From Streptococcus mitis (GTDB lineage Bacteria > Bacillota > Bacilli > Lactobacillales > Streptococcaceae): a stretch of 64,000 bases of DNA. Numbering within the stretch: the stretch's first letter is position 1; every line of letters begins with the position of its first letter. The stretch is from the NCBI RefSeq assembly GCF_000722695.1, contig NZ_JPFU01000012.1, positions 1 through 64,000 of the forward strand, in the 5' to 3' direction. The notes beneath the pieces are model-generated. The model had not been told where the DNA came from, searched no databases, and saw nothing but the letters and a program-made list of their open reading frames with translations. This document shows, piece by piece, positions 1 to 8,789 of this stretch. The translations under genes were made by a program, and so were the position numbers.

Positions 1-396
1 GATAGGCTTCGAATAACTGATTGACAGTCACAAATTCCCCAGCCTGAGCAGCTCTATATGACGTTTTAGAAATGCTTGTTCTTCTTCGTAAGTCAGATAT
101 TCTCGATGACGTCCACCACGGGTCTCTTTAAGAAGAGCCTCTAAACCAAACTCCTTATATTTTTTCAAATTCCTCCAAACAGTTGTTTTATTGCAATCTA
201 GCAAATCCATGATTTCCTTATAACTCTTTCCTTTTGAGCGAAAATAAATAATCTGTAGACGTTTATGATATTTGGCGTACGATGAATCTCTCAGGAGTTT
301 TTCAATTTTCTGTATTTCTTCGTTTGTAAGTTTCATAACTACTATTATAAGATGGTTTTTGATTTTAGTATAGTATAATTCAGATTTTGCCCCCTA
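1..396 (-). mobile_element. IS630-Spn1-like insertion sequence, partial
   Basis: Fragment of an IS630-family element cut by the window edge. The transposase N-terminal half is encoded leftward. The outer end is placed near the TA in the stretch CCCCCTATACAC at about 389-400, because IS630 elements duplicate TA, but the terminal inverted repeat cannot be checked without the other end. It abuts the hup terminator. The family call rests on the encoded HTH domain; the boundary is inference. Confidence 0.6.
28..336 (-). pseudogene. IS630-like transposase N-terminal part, frameshifted
   Basis: Encodes about 90 residues of a transposase helix-turn-helix region, with the DNA-recognition segment around CNKTTVWRNLKKY (residues 48-60). 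The frame ends early after RHIELLRLGNL. In the next frame the coding continues as AAQAGEFVTVNQLFEAY up to the window edge, so a one-base change near position 55 splits the gene. Many IS630-Spn1 copies are annotated as two ORFs; whether this one uses programmed frameshifting or is simply broken cannot be told here. The catalytic DDE domain lies outside the window. Confidence 0.65.
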
Positions 397-401
397 TACA
401 C

Positions 402-450
402 AAAAAAAGCCTATCGACCAAGCTAGAAAGTTTGAATCAATAGGCTTTTT
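402..450 (-). terminator. Rho-independent terminator of hup
   Basis: On the minus strand AAAAAGCCTATTGATTC and its partner GATAGGCTTTTTTTG form a long stem followed by a T-run, just downstream of the HU stop codon. Confidence 0.8.
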
Positions 451-459
451 AAAGGCTGA

Positions 460-735
460 TTATTTAACAGCGTCTTTAAGAGCTTTACCAGCTTTGAATG
501 CTGGAACTTTAGAAGCTGCAATTGTGATTTCTTTACCAGTTTGTGGGTTGCGACCTTTACGAGCAGCACGTTCACGAACTTCAAAGTTACCAAAACCGAT
601 CAATTGAACTTTTTCACCAGCTGCAAGGTAGTCAGCTACTGCTGCGAATACAGCTTCAACTGCTGCTGCTGAGTCTTTCTTAGTCAATTCTGTAGCTTCT
701 GCTACTTTAGCGATCAAATCTTGTTTGTTTGCCAT
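460..735 (-). CDS. hup: DNA-binding protein HU
   Basis: 91-residue histone-like protein that binds and bends DNA as a dimer and compacts the nucleoid. The HU signature [18 protein letters not shown] lies at about residues 47-64, with the DNA-intercalating beta-arm around RNPQTGKEI. Length equals the family norm. The start has a clear GGAGG upstream, and there is a consensus promoter and a terminator of its own, so it is transcribed as a single gene. Streptococci usually carry one HU gene, which is essential. No anomaly seen. Confidence 0.97.
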   Translation of the reverse strand: MANKQDLIAKVAEATELTKKDSAAAVEAVFAAVADYLAAGEKVQLIGFGNFEVRERAARKGRNPQTGKEITIAASKVPAFKAGKALKDAVK

Positions 736-776
736 GTTAATGATTCCTCCAATTTAATTTCTAATTAACAACTATA

Positions 777-805
777 ATCATATCCTAAAATCCCTTTTAG
801 GTCAA
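777..805 (-). promoter_or_regulatory. hup promoter
   Basis: Minus-strand -35 TTGACC (800-805) and -10 TATGAT (777-782) separated by exactly 17 bases, about 45 bases upstream of the HU start codon. Confidence 0.8.
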
Positions 806-842
806 GTTAAAAACGCTATTTATTCGCATTTTCTTTATTTTT

Positions 843-1682
843 TTAGGAGTGGTAACGTACCAAAATAGCCCAAGCGTTTTCACCCGTGTGAGTTTGAATA
901 ATAGAACCTGTTTCCAATACTGAAATTGGCTTTTCAACATACGGCTGCAAATTGTCTTTCATCTCTTTTGCCCAATCAGAACTACCAGAATATGAAATTC
1001 CAATCTCTGCTACAGAACGTTCAGAGAGTGATGTTATCAACTCATCCAACCATTTTTTAAAAGTTTTAGCGCCACGACCTTTAACCATTGGTTGCAATTC
1101 ATGGTCCTTCATCTGCATGACAACACGGATATTGAGAAGTGAGCTCAACAATCCAGTTACACGACCAATTCGTCCACCTTTTACTAGATTTTCTAAAGTA
1201 GAAACGCCAATATAGAGCTCCGTATGTTTTTTTACTTCTTCTACATGAGATAAAATTTCCTCCATATCTTTGCCTTCTTGTGCTAATTTAGCAGCTTCGA
1301 CAACTTGGAATTTCAAGGCTTGGTCAGTGAAGGAACTGTCAATAACTGTTACATCAGCAGTAGATAAACTAGCACCTTGGCGCGCTGCTTCTACAGTACC
1401 TGAAAGGGCATGGGACATATGAATAGCAAGAATCTGACTGCCATCCTTGCACAAGTCTTCAAAAACTTCAGCGAAAACACCTACAGGTGGTTGACTTGTT
1501 TTCGGAAGATTCTTAGCTTCTTGCATCAAGTGAAGAAACTTACCTTCTTCTTTTAAATCAGCATCCGAATAAACAACATTATCAATCATTACAGATAGAG
1601 GAACTACCGTGATATCTAATTGCTTTACTAATTCTGGCTCAATAGTAACAGATGAATCGGTAACAATCTTAATTTTTGTCAT
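843..1682 (-). CDS. DegV family fatty-acid-binding protein
   Basis: 279-residue DegV-fold protein. Family members (FakB type) hold a fatty acid and present it to the kinase FakA for incorporation into phospholipid; others have unknown roles. The N-terminal VTDSSVTI, the TSQPP loop near residue 62 and the [10 protein letters not shown] segment near residue 95 match the family lipid-binding site. It is transcribed away from yitT and towards hup, which has its own promoter. Which paralogue (FakB1, B2 or B3) this is cannot be decided from sequence reading alone. Confidence 0.88.
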   Translation of the reverse strand: MTKIKIVTDSSVTIEPELVKQLDITVVPLSVMIDNVVYSDADLKEEGKFLHLMQEAKNLPKTSQPPVGVFAEVFEDLCKDGSQILAIHMSHALSGTVEAARQGASLSTADVTVIDSSFTDQALKFQVVEAAKLAQEGKDMEEILSHVEEVKKHTELYIGVSTLENLVKGGRIGRVTGLLSSLLNIRVVMQMKDHELQPMVKGRGAKTFKKWLDELITSLSERSVAEIGISYSGSSDWAKEMKDNLQPYVEKPISVLETGSIIQTHTGENAWAILVRYHS

Positions 1683-1730
1683 AGTATCAATCTTTCTATT
1701 TTAGGATTCAGATTGGTTTTCTTACTTTTA

Positions 1731-1798
1731 ATTATATCAAAAAAAGATTAAAAATTCTAATGGAGTCAATCAAATTTTCCTTAAAAATTTGATATAAT
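1731..1798. promoter_or_regulatory. Divergent degV / yitT promoters
   Basis: Two extended -10 elements, TGATATAAT, sit back to back: one on the minus strand (-10 at 1731-1736) for degV and one on the plus strand (-10 at 1793-1798) for yitT. Neither has a convincing -35 at 17 bases, which is usual for extended -10 promoters in streptococci. Confidence 0.65.
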
Positions 1799-1823
1799 CA
1801 ACTTATAAGAAAAGAGGTGTCCT

Positions 1824-2672
1824 ATGATTAAAAAAATCTATCCCGTTTTAACCATTTTACTAGGTGCTGGCATTTATGCTTTTGGTCTAACCTATTTTGT
1901 AGTTCCCCATCATCTCTTCGAAGGAGGGGCTACAGGCATTACTCTTATTACCTTTTATCTTTTTGAAATTCCTGTTTCCCTCATGAATCTGCTGATTAAT
2001 ATTCCTCTATTCATCCTAGCTTGGAAAATATTTGGAGCAAAATCTCTCTATTCTAGTTTGCTTGGAACCTTGGCTTTATCTGCCTGGTTAGCTTTTTTTG
2101 AGCGTATTCCCCTTCATATTGACCTTCAAGGTGATTTACTAATTACTGCCCTTATATCTGGAATTCTATTAGGAATTGGTCTTGGAATTATCTTTAACGC
2201 TGGAGGTACAACGGGTGGAACAGATATTCTAGCCCGTATCCTCAACAAATACACTCATTTCTCCATGGGGAAACTGCTTTTTATCTTAGATTTTTGTATT
2301 CTCATGCTCATTCTCCTTATTTTTAAGGATTTGAGATTGGTTACTTACACTCTGCTCTTTACTTTCATTGTATCCCGAGTGATTGATTTAATTGGGGAAG
2401 GAGGATACGCAGGTAAAGGATTTATGATTATTACTAAACGTCCTGACCAACTTGCTAAGGCTATTAATGATGACCTAGGAAGAGGTGTTACTTTTATCTC
2501 GGGGCAAGGCTACTATAGTCAAAAAGATTTGAAAATCATTTACTGTATTGTCGGAAGAAATGAAATTGTTAAAATGAAGGAAATGATTCATCGAATCGAT
2601 CCTCAAGCTTTTATAACTATTACAGAAGCCCATGAAATCCTAGGAGAAGGCTTTACCTTTGAAAAAGAATAA
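1824..2672 (+). CDS. YitT family integral membrane protein (DUF2179)
   Basis: 282-residue membrane protein with about five to six hydrophobic segments in the first 190 residues, including the glycine-rich GIIFNAGGTTGGTDILARI motif typical of the YitT family, followed by a soluble C-terminal DUF2179 domain (about residues 215-275). The biochemical function of the family is not established. It has an AAGAGGTG ribosome site and its own extended -10 promoter, and is followed by a hairpin terminator. Confidence 0.85.
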   Translation: MIKKIYPVLTILLGAGIYAFGLTYFVVPHHLFEGGATGITLITFYLFEIPVSLMNLLINIPLFILAWKIFGAKSLYSSLLGTLALSAWLAFFERIPLHIDLQGDLLITALISGILLGIGLGIIFNAGGTTGGTDILARILNKYTHFSMGKLLFILDFCILMLILLIFKDLRLVTYTLLFTFIVSRVIDLIGEGGYAGKGFMIITKRPDQLAKAINDDLGRGVTFISGQGYYSQKDLKIIYCIVGRNEIVKMKEMIHRIDPQAFITITEAHEILGEGFTFEKE

Positions 2673-2745
2673 AAAGAGGTAGTGTAGTGATCTCAAAAGT
2701 TAGACTAAATCATCTATCTTTCAGGTCACAGACAACCTCTTTTTT
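2671..2745 (+). terminator. Long-hairpin terminator after yitT
   Basis: AAAAAGAGGT (2671-2680) pairs perfectly with ACCTCTTTTT (2735-2744) around a roughly 54-base loop. It overlaps the yitT stop region and ends in a T-run. Because the loop is long it may be a small repeat element acting as a terminator. Confidence 0.6.
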
Positions 2746-2761
2746 GTTTACTTATACTCTT

Positions 2762-2867
2762 ATACTCTTCGAAAATCAAATTCAAACCACGTCAGCGTCA
2801 CCTTGCCGTACTCAAGTACAGCCTGCGGCTAGTTTCCTAGTTTGCTCTTTGATTTTCATTGAGTATT
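2762..2867. repeat. RUP-like dispersed repeat, copy 1
   Basis: About 106-bp element starting ATACTCTTCGAAAATCAAA and ending TTTGATTTTCATTGAGTAT, so the ends are imperfect inverted repeats. Two further copies occur at 44589-44694 and 45900-46050. Size, ends and TA-flanked insertion agree with the pneumococcal RUP family, thought to be mobilised by IS630-Spn1; the family name is from memory. The ribF stop codon TAA (2866-2868) is formed right at its edge. Confidence 0.65.
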
Positions 2868-3783
2868 AAGACCAATTCCGAGCTACTTCTTCATCTGCCT
2901 TTAACTGATCCACTAATTGGTCAACAGAATCAAATTTTGTCATATCACGAATGCGATCAAGCCAATAAACCATGACGGTCTCGCCATAAATATCTTGATT
3001 AAAATCAAAAATATTGACTTCAAAACGTGCTTCTTCTCCATCAAAGGTCTCATTTTTCCCGACACTAGCCATGGCACGATACTTCTGTCTTTGAATTTCA
3101 ACATCAACGACATAAACACCATCTGCTGGCATATAAGTACGGTCTAAAAGCACCAAATTAGCTGTCGGATAACCAATCGTACGACCACGAGCATTACCAT
3201 GAACCACCATACCTCTCGATGGTAGAGGCGCTCCCAAAAGTTCTCCTGCTTCCTTCACATTTCCATCTAAAATAGCTTGACGGATACGAGTTGAACTAAT
3301 CTTTCCTTTCTCATCTTCTACAGGTGGGACGATAATGACTTCTCCATCAAAGTAATCCTTTAAGTCTTCTGCCGTTTTTTGGTCAGAACCAAATGTATAA
3401 TCAAAACCTGCAACAATAATTTTGGCATTCATGGCCTTGATATAAGTTGCAAAAAATTCTTCTGCCGTAAGACTAGCAAATTGACTACTAAAATCAAGGA
3501 GATATAATTCTTCAACACCTTCTCGTTTTAATTTCCTCTCACGTTCAGCAGGGTTCAAAATATGTAAAAATAGGTCAGGATGATAAGGCTCTAAAGCAAT
3601 CTTTGGAGATTCATTAAAGGTCATAACGACGATAGGCAATAAATCCTTTCTCGCAGCCTTATTGGCAACGCGAAATAATTCTTGATGCCCCTTGTGTATA
3701 CCATCAAAATAGCCTAGAACAACGACTGAATCAGATGGTGTGCCAATATCTTTTTGGTTTTTTATAGGAATAGTAATAATCAT
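2866..3783 (-). CDS. ribF: Bifunctional riboflavin kinase / FAD synthetase
   Basis: 305-residue enzyme that phosphorylates riboflavin to FMN and adenylates FMN to FAD. The nucleotidyltransferase N-terminal domain shows GYFDGIHKGHQELF (about residues 24-37, the GxxDGxHxGH site) and SSTRIRQAI near residue 163. The flavokinase domain shows GNARGRTIGYPTANL near residue 198. Length matches the family. The 3' end abuts a RUP-like repeat, so the last residues or the stop may have been set by the insertion. Confidence 0.95.
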   Translation of the reverse strand: MIITIPIKNQKDIGTPSDSVVVLGYFDGIHKGHQELFRVANKAARKDLLPIVVMTFNESPKIALEPYHPDLFLHILNPAERERKLKREGVEELYLLDFSSQFASLTAEEFFATYIKAMNAKIIVAGFDYTFGSDQKTAEDLKDYFDGEVIIVPPVEDEKGKISSTRIRQAILDGNVKEAGELLGAPLPSRGMVVHGNARGRTIGYPTANLVLLDRTYMPADGVYVVDVEIQRQKYRAMASVGKNETFDGEEARFEVNIFDFNQDIYGETVMVYWLDRIRDMTKFDSVDQLVDQLKADEEVARNWS

Positions 3784-3891
3784 AAAATAATTATATCATA
3801 GTGATAGCTATTTCTGGAACAGAAAATCTGAAATGTCATTTTTTTAACCTGAAGTGTACTATTTTAGAAGAATTATATTTTTAAAATCAGA

Positions 3892-3935
3892 AAAACGCAT
3901 TACATCAGGCATAAAAGCTTGATACAATGCGTTTT
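3892..3935 (-). terminator. Terminator of the murA-map operon
   Basis: AAAACGCATT (3892-3901) pairs with AATGCGTTTT (3926-3935); on the minus strand the stem is followed by TTTCTGATTTT. It lies about 60 bases downstream of map. The rest of the 214-base gap to ribF shows no gene. Confidence 0.75.
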
Positions 3936-3997
3936 ATCATGAAAAGATCTACTGAATTCTATAGGAAATGAATTTCCAGCAGTCTTTTCACGTTCTT

Positions 3998-4858
3998 TTA
4001 ATAAGTTCCTTCTTCACCTTGACTAGTCAAGATAAGAGGTCCATCTTTTGTAATCACGAACTGGTGTTCATACTGACATGACAATCCACCGTCGATGGTT
4101 TTATGCGCCCAGCCGGTCTTCATATCTGTATCAATTTCCCAATCACCTGTATTAATCATTGGTTCAATAGTCAAGACCATTCCTTCACGAAGACGGAGTC
4201 CACGACCTGCAATACCATAGTTAGGAACCATTGGTTCTTCGTGCATTGTTGGACCAACACCATGTCCTACAAGATCACGAACAACACCGTATCCACGGCT
4301 TTCAGCGTATTCTTGAATGGCTGCACCGATATCACCGATACGATTTCCAACAACAGCTTGCTCGATTCCCTTGTACATAGCTTCTTTAGTGACATCCATC
4401 AAGTTTTTCACTTCTTCGGACGGTGTGCCAACGGCGTAAGCCCAACATGAGTCTGCTAGGCCACCAGAATAGCTCTGAGTGTATTTTTTCATTTGCTCGA
4501 CATTGTTGAAGTTTAATTTTGAGACATTCAAATCCGATTTAGCAATTGGACCTCCCAAAACCATATCAACCTTGAGCAAATCGCCATCTTTTAAGATATA
4601 GTGACGAGGGAAAGCGTGAGCTACTTCATCGTTAAGAGAGCAACAGGTAGCATAAGGATAGTCCATCATGGCACCGTCAACCCCAATCTGAAGTGGAAGG
4701 AAATTTTCTTCCTTGCAACGACGGCGAACGTATTCTTCAACTTCCCACATATCTAGGCCAGGCTTAATCAAATCACGTAAGCCGATATGAATACTTGCGA
4801 GGAAATCACCAGCTTTATCCATAGCTTCGATTTCACGAGCTGATTTTAATGTTATCAT
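3998..4858 (-). CDS. map: Methionine aminopeptidase, type I
   Basis: 286-residue metalloprotease that removes the N-terminal methionine from nascent proteins. Metal-site motifs are visible: VDMV (about residue 97), LADSCW, GHGVGPTMHEEP, LTIEPMIN and YEHQF. Between the first two aspartate ligands lies an extra segment of about 25-30 residues (IAKSDLNVSKLNFNNVEQMK region), longer than in E. coli MetAP; such an insert is known for streptococcal MetAPs. Last gene of a four-gene leftward run, 15 bases after the CBS gene. Confidence 0.95.
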   Translation of the reverse strand: MITLKSAREIEAMDKAGDFLASIHIGLRDLIKPGLDMWEVEEYVRRRCKEENFLPLQIGVDGAMMDYPYATCCSLNDEVAHAFPRHYILKDGDLLKVDMVLGGPIAKSDLNVSKLNFNNVEQMKKYTQSYSGGLADSCWAYAVGTPSEEVKNLMDVTKEAMYKGIEQAVVGNRIGDIGAAIQEYAESRGYGVVRDLVGHGVGPTMHEEPMVPNYGIAGRGLRLREGMVLTIEPMINTGDWEIDTDMKTGWAHKTIDGGLSCQYEHQFVITKDGPLILTSQGEEGTY

Positions 4859-4873
4859 TTTTTCTCCTAGTTT

Positions 4874-6151
4874 CTAATTAATTTTAACAGTCACATTTGC
4901 TTTTGAAACAATCTGATGGCCGTGATAAATATCGTAGTCAATAATAGCTGAACGTCTAGTATGATGGATAATGCGTGCTTGAATGCGCAATATATCATCA
5001 ATCTGAACAGCCTGTAAAAAGTAGATCAGCATCTGCTCTATTATTAAATTTCTTCCGCTATTCACAACCAAATCTTGTGTCATGTGAGTCAGAATTTCAG
5101 CCAATACACCATTAGCCAAAACTCCGTTTTTCTCTAACATAAAGGGTTCTACTGTAATGACTACTTCATCATGGTGATAAGAGAGTTTTTGTCCAATCTG
5201 CTCAGAAAAAGTCGGTAGAGCCGAAACTTGGGAACGACTCATCTTCTCCATGACATCTCGTCGCGTCACAACTCCAAGCAAGGTTTGATTATTCCGAGTA
5301 ACTGGTACCATTTCAAAGTCTTCAGCAATCATCCGTTGACTGACATTAGCAATATTTGTCGATAATCCAACCAAAAATAGACTACGAGACATGACCTTAT
5401 CAATTGTAGTACTTGGTGATTTATCGCCCGCATCTCTCATGGTTACAACTCCAACGACAACCTGATGTTGGTTAATAACTGGAAAACGACTACTTCGATT
5501 CTTACGTACTAAGTCCAAATAATCTTTGACTGTGTCGGTCTCTCTCAGAAAACCATATTCATGACTTGGACGATAAAGTTTCTCAACTGTCAAAATATCA
5601 GTCTTGATTTGGACATTTGACAAGGCTTTATTGATCATGGTCGCAACAGTGAAAGTATCATGCTTGCTTCTCAGAACAGGAATCCCTTTTTGATTGGCCA
5701 GTTTTAGCACATCATCATGGACCTGAAATCCCCCTGTAACTAGAACTGCATTTTCATTTTCCAAGGCTAGCAACTGAATACGGGTTCGGTCTCCGACAAT
5801 CAAGAGCCCCCCATCATGAAGGTAAGACAAGATGTTTTGTTCAGTCATGGCACCGATTGAAAACTTGCTAAATTCTCTTTCTAAACCTTCTTGTCCAGCT
5901 AACACCTCAGAAGAAGTTACTTCTGCAATTTCTGCATATGTTAATCTTTCGATAGCAACTTTCTTCGATTTAACGCGAATTGTTCCACTACGGGGACGAG
6001 TCTCCACAATTCCACGGTTTTCAGCTTCCTTGATGGCCCGATAAGCAGTTCCATCACTGACTCCCAGATGATTAGAAATACTACGAACACTGACCCTTTT
6101 ACCTACTGGTAATTCCTCCAAATAACTTAGAATTTCCTGATGCTTACTCAT
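4874..6151 (-). CDS. HTH-DRTGG-CBS-HotDog regulator (YtoI type)
   Basis: 425 residues with four modules in order: an N-terminal winged HTH (about 1-62, SISNHLGVSDGTAYRAIKEAE), a DRTGG-like domain (about 75-185, with GDRTRIQLLAL), two CBS motifs (about 195-305, the usual adenine-nucleotide sensors) and a C-terminal hotdog domain (about 310-425) related to thioesterases. The architecture is that of Bacillus YtoI; the ligand and targets are unknown. It overlaps the GNAT gene by 8 bases and sits upstream of map, so it is co-transcribed with murA. Confidence 0.85.
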   Translation of the reverse strand: MSKHQEILSYLEELPVGKRVSVRSISNHLGVSDGTAYRAIKEAENRGIVETRPRSGTIRVKSKKVAIERLTYAEIAEVTSSEVLAGQEGLEREFSKFSIGAMTEQNILSYLHDGGLLIVGDRTRIQLLALENENAVLVTGGFQVHDDVLKLANQKGIPVLRSKHDTFTVATMINKALSNVQIKTDILTVEKLYRPSHEYGFLRETDTVKDYLDLVRKNRSSRFPVINQHQVVVGVVTMRDAGDKSPSTTIDKVMSRSLFLVGLSTNIANVSQRMIAEDFEMVPVTRNNQTLLGVVTRRDVMEKMSRSQVSALPTFSEQIGQKLSYHHDEVVITVEPFMLEKNGVLANGVLAEILTHMTQDLVVNSGRNLIIEQMLIYFLQAVQIDDILRIQARIIHHTRRSAIIDYDIYHGHQIVSKANVTVKIN

Positions 6152-6686
6152 TGAATTCTCCTTTTACATACCGAAATTCAAGATAATCCCGCATTTTTCT
6201 TGTGTAACGATCACTTCCCTTAAACTGACGAAACAAACTAAATCCAGACTTGAGAGCAACCTTTTGGCTAGCTTCATTTTCAAGATGGGTTATAATGGAT
6301 AATTGTTTTAAGTCAAATTCTTCAAAAGAAAGTTGGCAAAGTTTTTTTACAACTTCTGTCATAAAACCTTGACACCAAGCGTCTTTCCTCAAAAAATAGC
6401 CAAGCTCTGCTTCTTTTTTGATTTCATCTAACTTCTCAAATTTAATAGAACCAATCATTTGTTGATTTTTCTGGTCACAAATTGCCCATACTCCCAAAGG
6501 GGACTTCATAAAGTAATTAGCCAGTGCATACTGGCTTTCTTCTAGACTTGCCTGCGTTGGAAAAATAAATTGAAGATTTTCTGGATTCGAAGCTATCTCG
6601 TGGAAGTCCTGACTATCACTAAAAAAGAAAGGACGCAAATACAAGCGATCCGTTTCAAAAAAGAAAACATTGCTAATTTGGTCCAA
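6144..6686 (-). CDS. GNAT family N-acetyltransferase (RimJ/RimL-like)
   Basis: 180-residue acetyltransferase. It starts with the family pattern ETDRLYLRPFFFSD (about residues 11-24), then shows ELGYFLRKDAWCQGFMTEV (about 92-110), where the QGFMTE turn corresponds to the acetyl-CoA pyrophosphate loop, and KSGFSLFRQF near 150. The substrate is unknown; relatives acetylate ribosomal proteins or small molecules. Lies between murA and the CBS/HotDog gene with which it overlaps by 8 bases. Confidence 0.85.
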   Translation of the reverse strand: MDQISNVFFFETDRLYLRPFFFSDSQDFHEIASNPENLQFIFPTQASLEESQYALANYFMKSPLGVWAICDQKNQQMIGSIKFEKLDEIKKEAELGYFLRKDAWCQGFMTEVVKKLCQLSFEEFDLKQLSIITHLENEASQKVALKSGFSLFRQFKGSDRYTRKMRDYLEFRYVKGEFNE

Positions 6687-6709
6687 ATATTCATAAACAC
6701 CTCTACGGT

Positions 6710-7969
6710 TTATTCTTCAACAAGTGTAATATCCGCTCCTAGATTACGTAATTTTTCGATAATATCAGAATAACCACGTAAGATAAACTCGATATTGGTA
6801 ATTTCAGTTTGTCCCTCGGCCATCAAACCAGCAATAACTAAAGCTGCACCAGCTCTTAAGTCAGTCGCTTTAACACTTGCCCCATTCAAAGCACGACCAC
6901 CTGTATATAAAATATGACCATTTGTTGTTGAAATATCTGCGTCCATCTTAGCTAATTCAAAAACATGGTTTACACGTTTTTCGTAAATCGTATCAACAAT
7001 TGTACCACGACCATTAGCTGTTAGCAACAAAGGGGTAATCGGCTGTTGCAAGTCAGTAGCGAAGCCTGGGTAAGGAGCTGTCTTAATATTGATTGCTTTC
7101 AAATTAGACTGTTCTTCTACAAAAATACTGTCTTCAGATACAGTCATTCTCACTCCCATCTCTTCCAACTTAGCAATGAATCCTTCTAGATGTTCATAAA
7201 GAACATTATTTATACGAATCCCCTTACCTACTGCAGCAGCTAAGGAAATATATGTTCCCGCTTCAATACGGTCTGGAATTACCTGATGATGCGTCCCATG
7301 TAAACTTTCAACACCATCAATAATGATAATATTGGTTCCAGCACCACGGATATGGGCACCCATATTATTCAAGAGAGTAGCAACATCAATAATCTCAGGT
7401 TCACGGGCTGCATTTTCAATAATGGTACGCCCATTTGCTTTAACCGCAGCAATCATCGTATTAATCGTCGCACCGACACTAACCGTATCCATGTAGATAC
7501 TTGCGCCGTGAAGTCCTGTATCTTTGGCAGATAACTTCATGTTATCTCCCTCGTAGCTAACAGTTGCACCCATAGCTTCAAAAGCCTTAAGGTGTAAATC
7601 AATAGGACGTGGTCCCAAATCACATCCTCCAGGTAAACCAACAGTGGCTTCACCAAAGCGACCTAAAAGACTTCCATAAAAATAATAAGATGCACGAAGA
7701 CTATTGATTTTCCCATAAGGCATTGGAATATTTTGAACACCTCTTGGATCAATCTCTAACACATCGTCATAACGCTTAACTGTAGCACCCATTAACTCCA
7801 TGATTTCGACAAGACTAGTAACATCAGAGATATCTGGTACACAATCCAAAGTCACAATATCGTCTGCCAAAATAATAGCCGGAATCAAAGCTACTACACT
7901 ATTTTTTGCGCCACTAATGGTAATCTCACCTTGCAGGGGCAAGCCACCATTGATAACAATTTTTCTCAT
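6710..7969 (-). CDS. murA: UDP-N-acetylglucosamine 1-carboxyvinyltransferase
   Basis: 419-residue enolpyruvyl transferase that adds enolpyruvate from PEP to UDP-GlcNAc, the first committed step of peptidoglycan synthesis. [13 protein letters not shown] (residues 19-31) carries the conserved Lys-Asn pair. [16 protein letters not shown] (around residue 115) carries the catalytic, fosfomycin-reactive cysteine. Streptococci have two paralogues (MurA and MurZ); I did not separate them by sequence. First gene of the leftward operon murA-GNAT-CBS/HotDog-map. Confidence 0.95.
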   Translation of the reverse strand: MRKIVINGGLPLQGEITISGAKNSVVALIPAIILADDIVTLDCVPDISDVTSLVEIMELMGATVKRYDDVLEIDPRGVQNIPMPYGKINSLRASYYFYGSLLGRFGEATVGLPGGCDLGPRPIDLHLKAFEAMGATVSYEGDNMKLSAKDTGLHGASIYMDTVSVGATINTMIAAVKANGRTIIENAAREPEIIDVATLLNNMGAHIRGAGTNIIIIDGVESLHGTHHQVIPDRIEAGTYISLAAAVGKGIRINNVLYEHLEGFIAKLEEMGVRMTVSEDSIFVEEQSNLKAINIKTAPYPGFATDLQQPITPLLLTANGRGTIVDTIYEKRVNHVFELAKMDADISTTNGHILYTGGRALNGASVKATDLRAGAALVIAGLMAEGQTEITNIEFILRGYSDIIEKLRNLGADITLVEE

Positions 7970-8018
7970 TTTAAATTTTTAATACTCTTTCAAAATTTCT
8001 AAAAAGGTCCTACGTTAA

Positions 8019-8027
8019 AGTATATCA
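8019..8027 (-). promoter_or_regulatory. murA extended -10 promoter
   Basis: Minus-strand TGATATACT (-10 at 8019-8024) lies about 50 bases upstream of the murA ATG. No good -35 at 17 bases. Confidence 0.55.
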
Positions 8028-8141
8028 TAAATTCACCCTTTTTTCCATCATTTTCAATTATATTAGCTGAATCGTATTTGTTGGTAACTGAGCTTTCTTA
8101 AAAAGTTATGTCCCTTTTTTGCTTTTTTGCCCCCTGAACAG

Positions 8142-8173
8142 AAAAAAGCCCTTCGGATAAAATCCGAGGGGCT
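8142..8173 (-). terminator. Leftward terminator outside attL
   Basis: On the minus strand AGCCCCTCGGAT and ATCCGAAGGGCT form a 12-bp stem with a three-base loop followed by TTTTTT. It stops leftward transcription coming from the island, or from eno in an empty-site genome, before murA. Confidence 0.85.
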
Positions 8174-8224
8174 AGAAACGTTGTTAAATCAACGGCCGAA
8201 CTTTTGAATTTCAAGGTTCGGGAT

Positions 8225-8247
8225 AAAATAGTTCACTGAACTATTTT
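8225..8247. terminator. Former native eno terminator, now left of attL
   Basis: AAAATAGTTCA / TGAACTATTTT is a perfect 11-bp inverted repeat directly adjoining the left copy of the 15-bp att core. In a genome without the island it would directly follow the eno stop codon. Reading it as the displaced eno terminator is inference. Confidence 0.6.
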
Positions 8248-8260
8248 ATTTTTTCAAGTT
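8246..8260. repeat. attL core of the satellite island
   Basis: TTATTTTTTCAAGTT, identical to the sequence at 21012-21026, which is the last 15 bases (minus strand) of eno. Same orientation, 12,766 bp apart, bracketing the integrase-bearing island. Confidence 0.88.
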
Positions 8261-8357
8261 ATCTTCCTATTACTAGATACTAAAAAATAGGCCTAAACCT
8301 ACTCAATATCTAACTTGATTTTCTCAAAAACTATTAAATTCAAATAAGTTGAGATAA

Positions 8358-8380
8358 CTTAAAGGGTAACAAAAAGGAAC
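8358..8380 (+). repeat. Possible integrase arm-type site (left)
   Basis: TTAAAGGGTAACAAAAAGGA resembles TTAAGGGTAACTAAAAGGG at 20909-20928 near the other end of the island, in the same orientation. Paired GGGTAAC-N-AAAAGG motifs close to both att cores suggest arm-type integrase binding sites; this is inference from the repeat only. Confidence 0.4.
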
Positions 8381-8411
8381 TTAAAATGATGAGTTCAGCA
8401 GGCAAGAAACT

Positions 8412-8436
8412 AGCACGGTCAAACGTGCTTTTTTTT
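8412..8436 (+). terminator. Rightward terminator inside the left island end
   Basis: AGCACG-N6-CGTGCT followed by eight T on the plus strand. No plus-strand gene precedes it in the integrated state. In the excised circle the integrase gene would lie directly upstream across attP, so it probably ends the int transcript in the circular form. Confidence 0.65.
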
Positions 8437-8477
8437 ATGTCACTCTAGGTAAGCTTTTAACAACGAAATGTGCAATA

Positions 8478-8690
8478 TCAATTTTTGTGTTTCATTTTTT
8501 CGATATAAGCGAATGCCTCGTTTTCTGAAATTTCTTCAAAGTCCGTGAAGTCATTGAAATATATTTTATTAAACCAATCTATGCTATTAACCCACGTTTT
8601 TTCGATATCAAAAACTTGCATAACACCACCAAATAAACGAAGTATTTGAGGGTTCTCCGCTGTTGTGTGATAATATCTATTTTTTATCAT
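8478..8690 (-). CDS. Hypothetical protein, island left end
   Basis: 70 residues, no family recognised. Rich in aromatic and acidic residues (DWFNKIYFNDFTDFEEI near the middle), no membrane segment. A minus-strand extended -10 TGATATAAT lies upstream near 8776-8784, so it may have its own promoter. Last gene of the leftward accessory cluster; the location is where satellites often carry phage-interference or host-modifying genes, but nothing in this sequence shows a function. Confidence 0.5.
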   Translation of the reverse strand: MIKNRYYHTTAENPQILRLFGGVMQVFDIEKTWVNSIDWFNKIYFNDFTDFEEISENEAFAYIEKMKHKN

Positions 8691-8789
8691 ATTACTTCAC
8701 CACTACTATTTTTCAGCTTTTCAGCAATTTACCACTTGCTTTTTTATATCTTTTTCATGTCTATATAATAGGAAACAATTATATCATAT

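Noticed and set aside
2687..2869. 60-codon plus-strand ORF after yitT
   Set aside because: It lies across the terminator hairpin and RUP-like repeat and has no ribosome site.
8113..8124. Shared TTTTGCCCCCT with the IS630-like end near 385
   Set aside because: Only about 11 bases agree and no further IS sequence follows; most likely chance or an undetectable relic.
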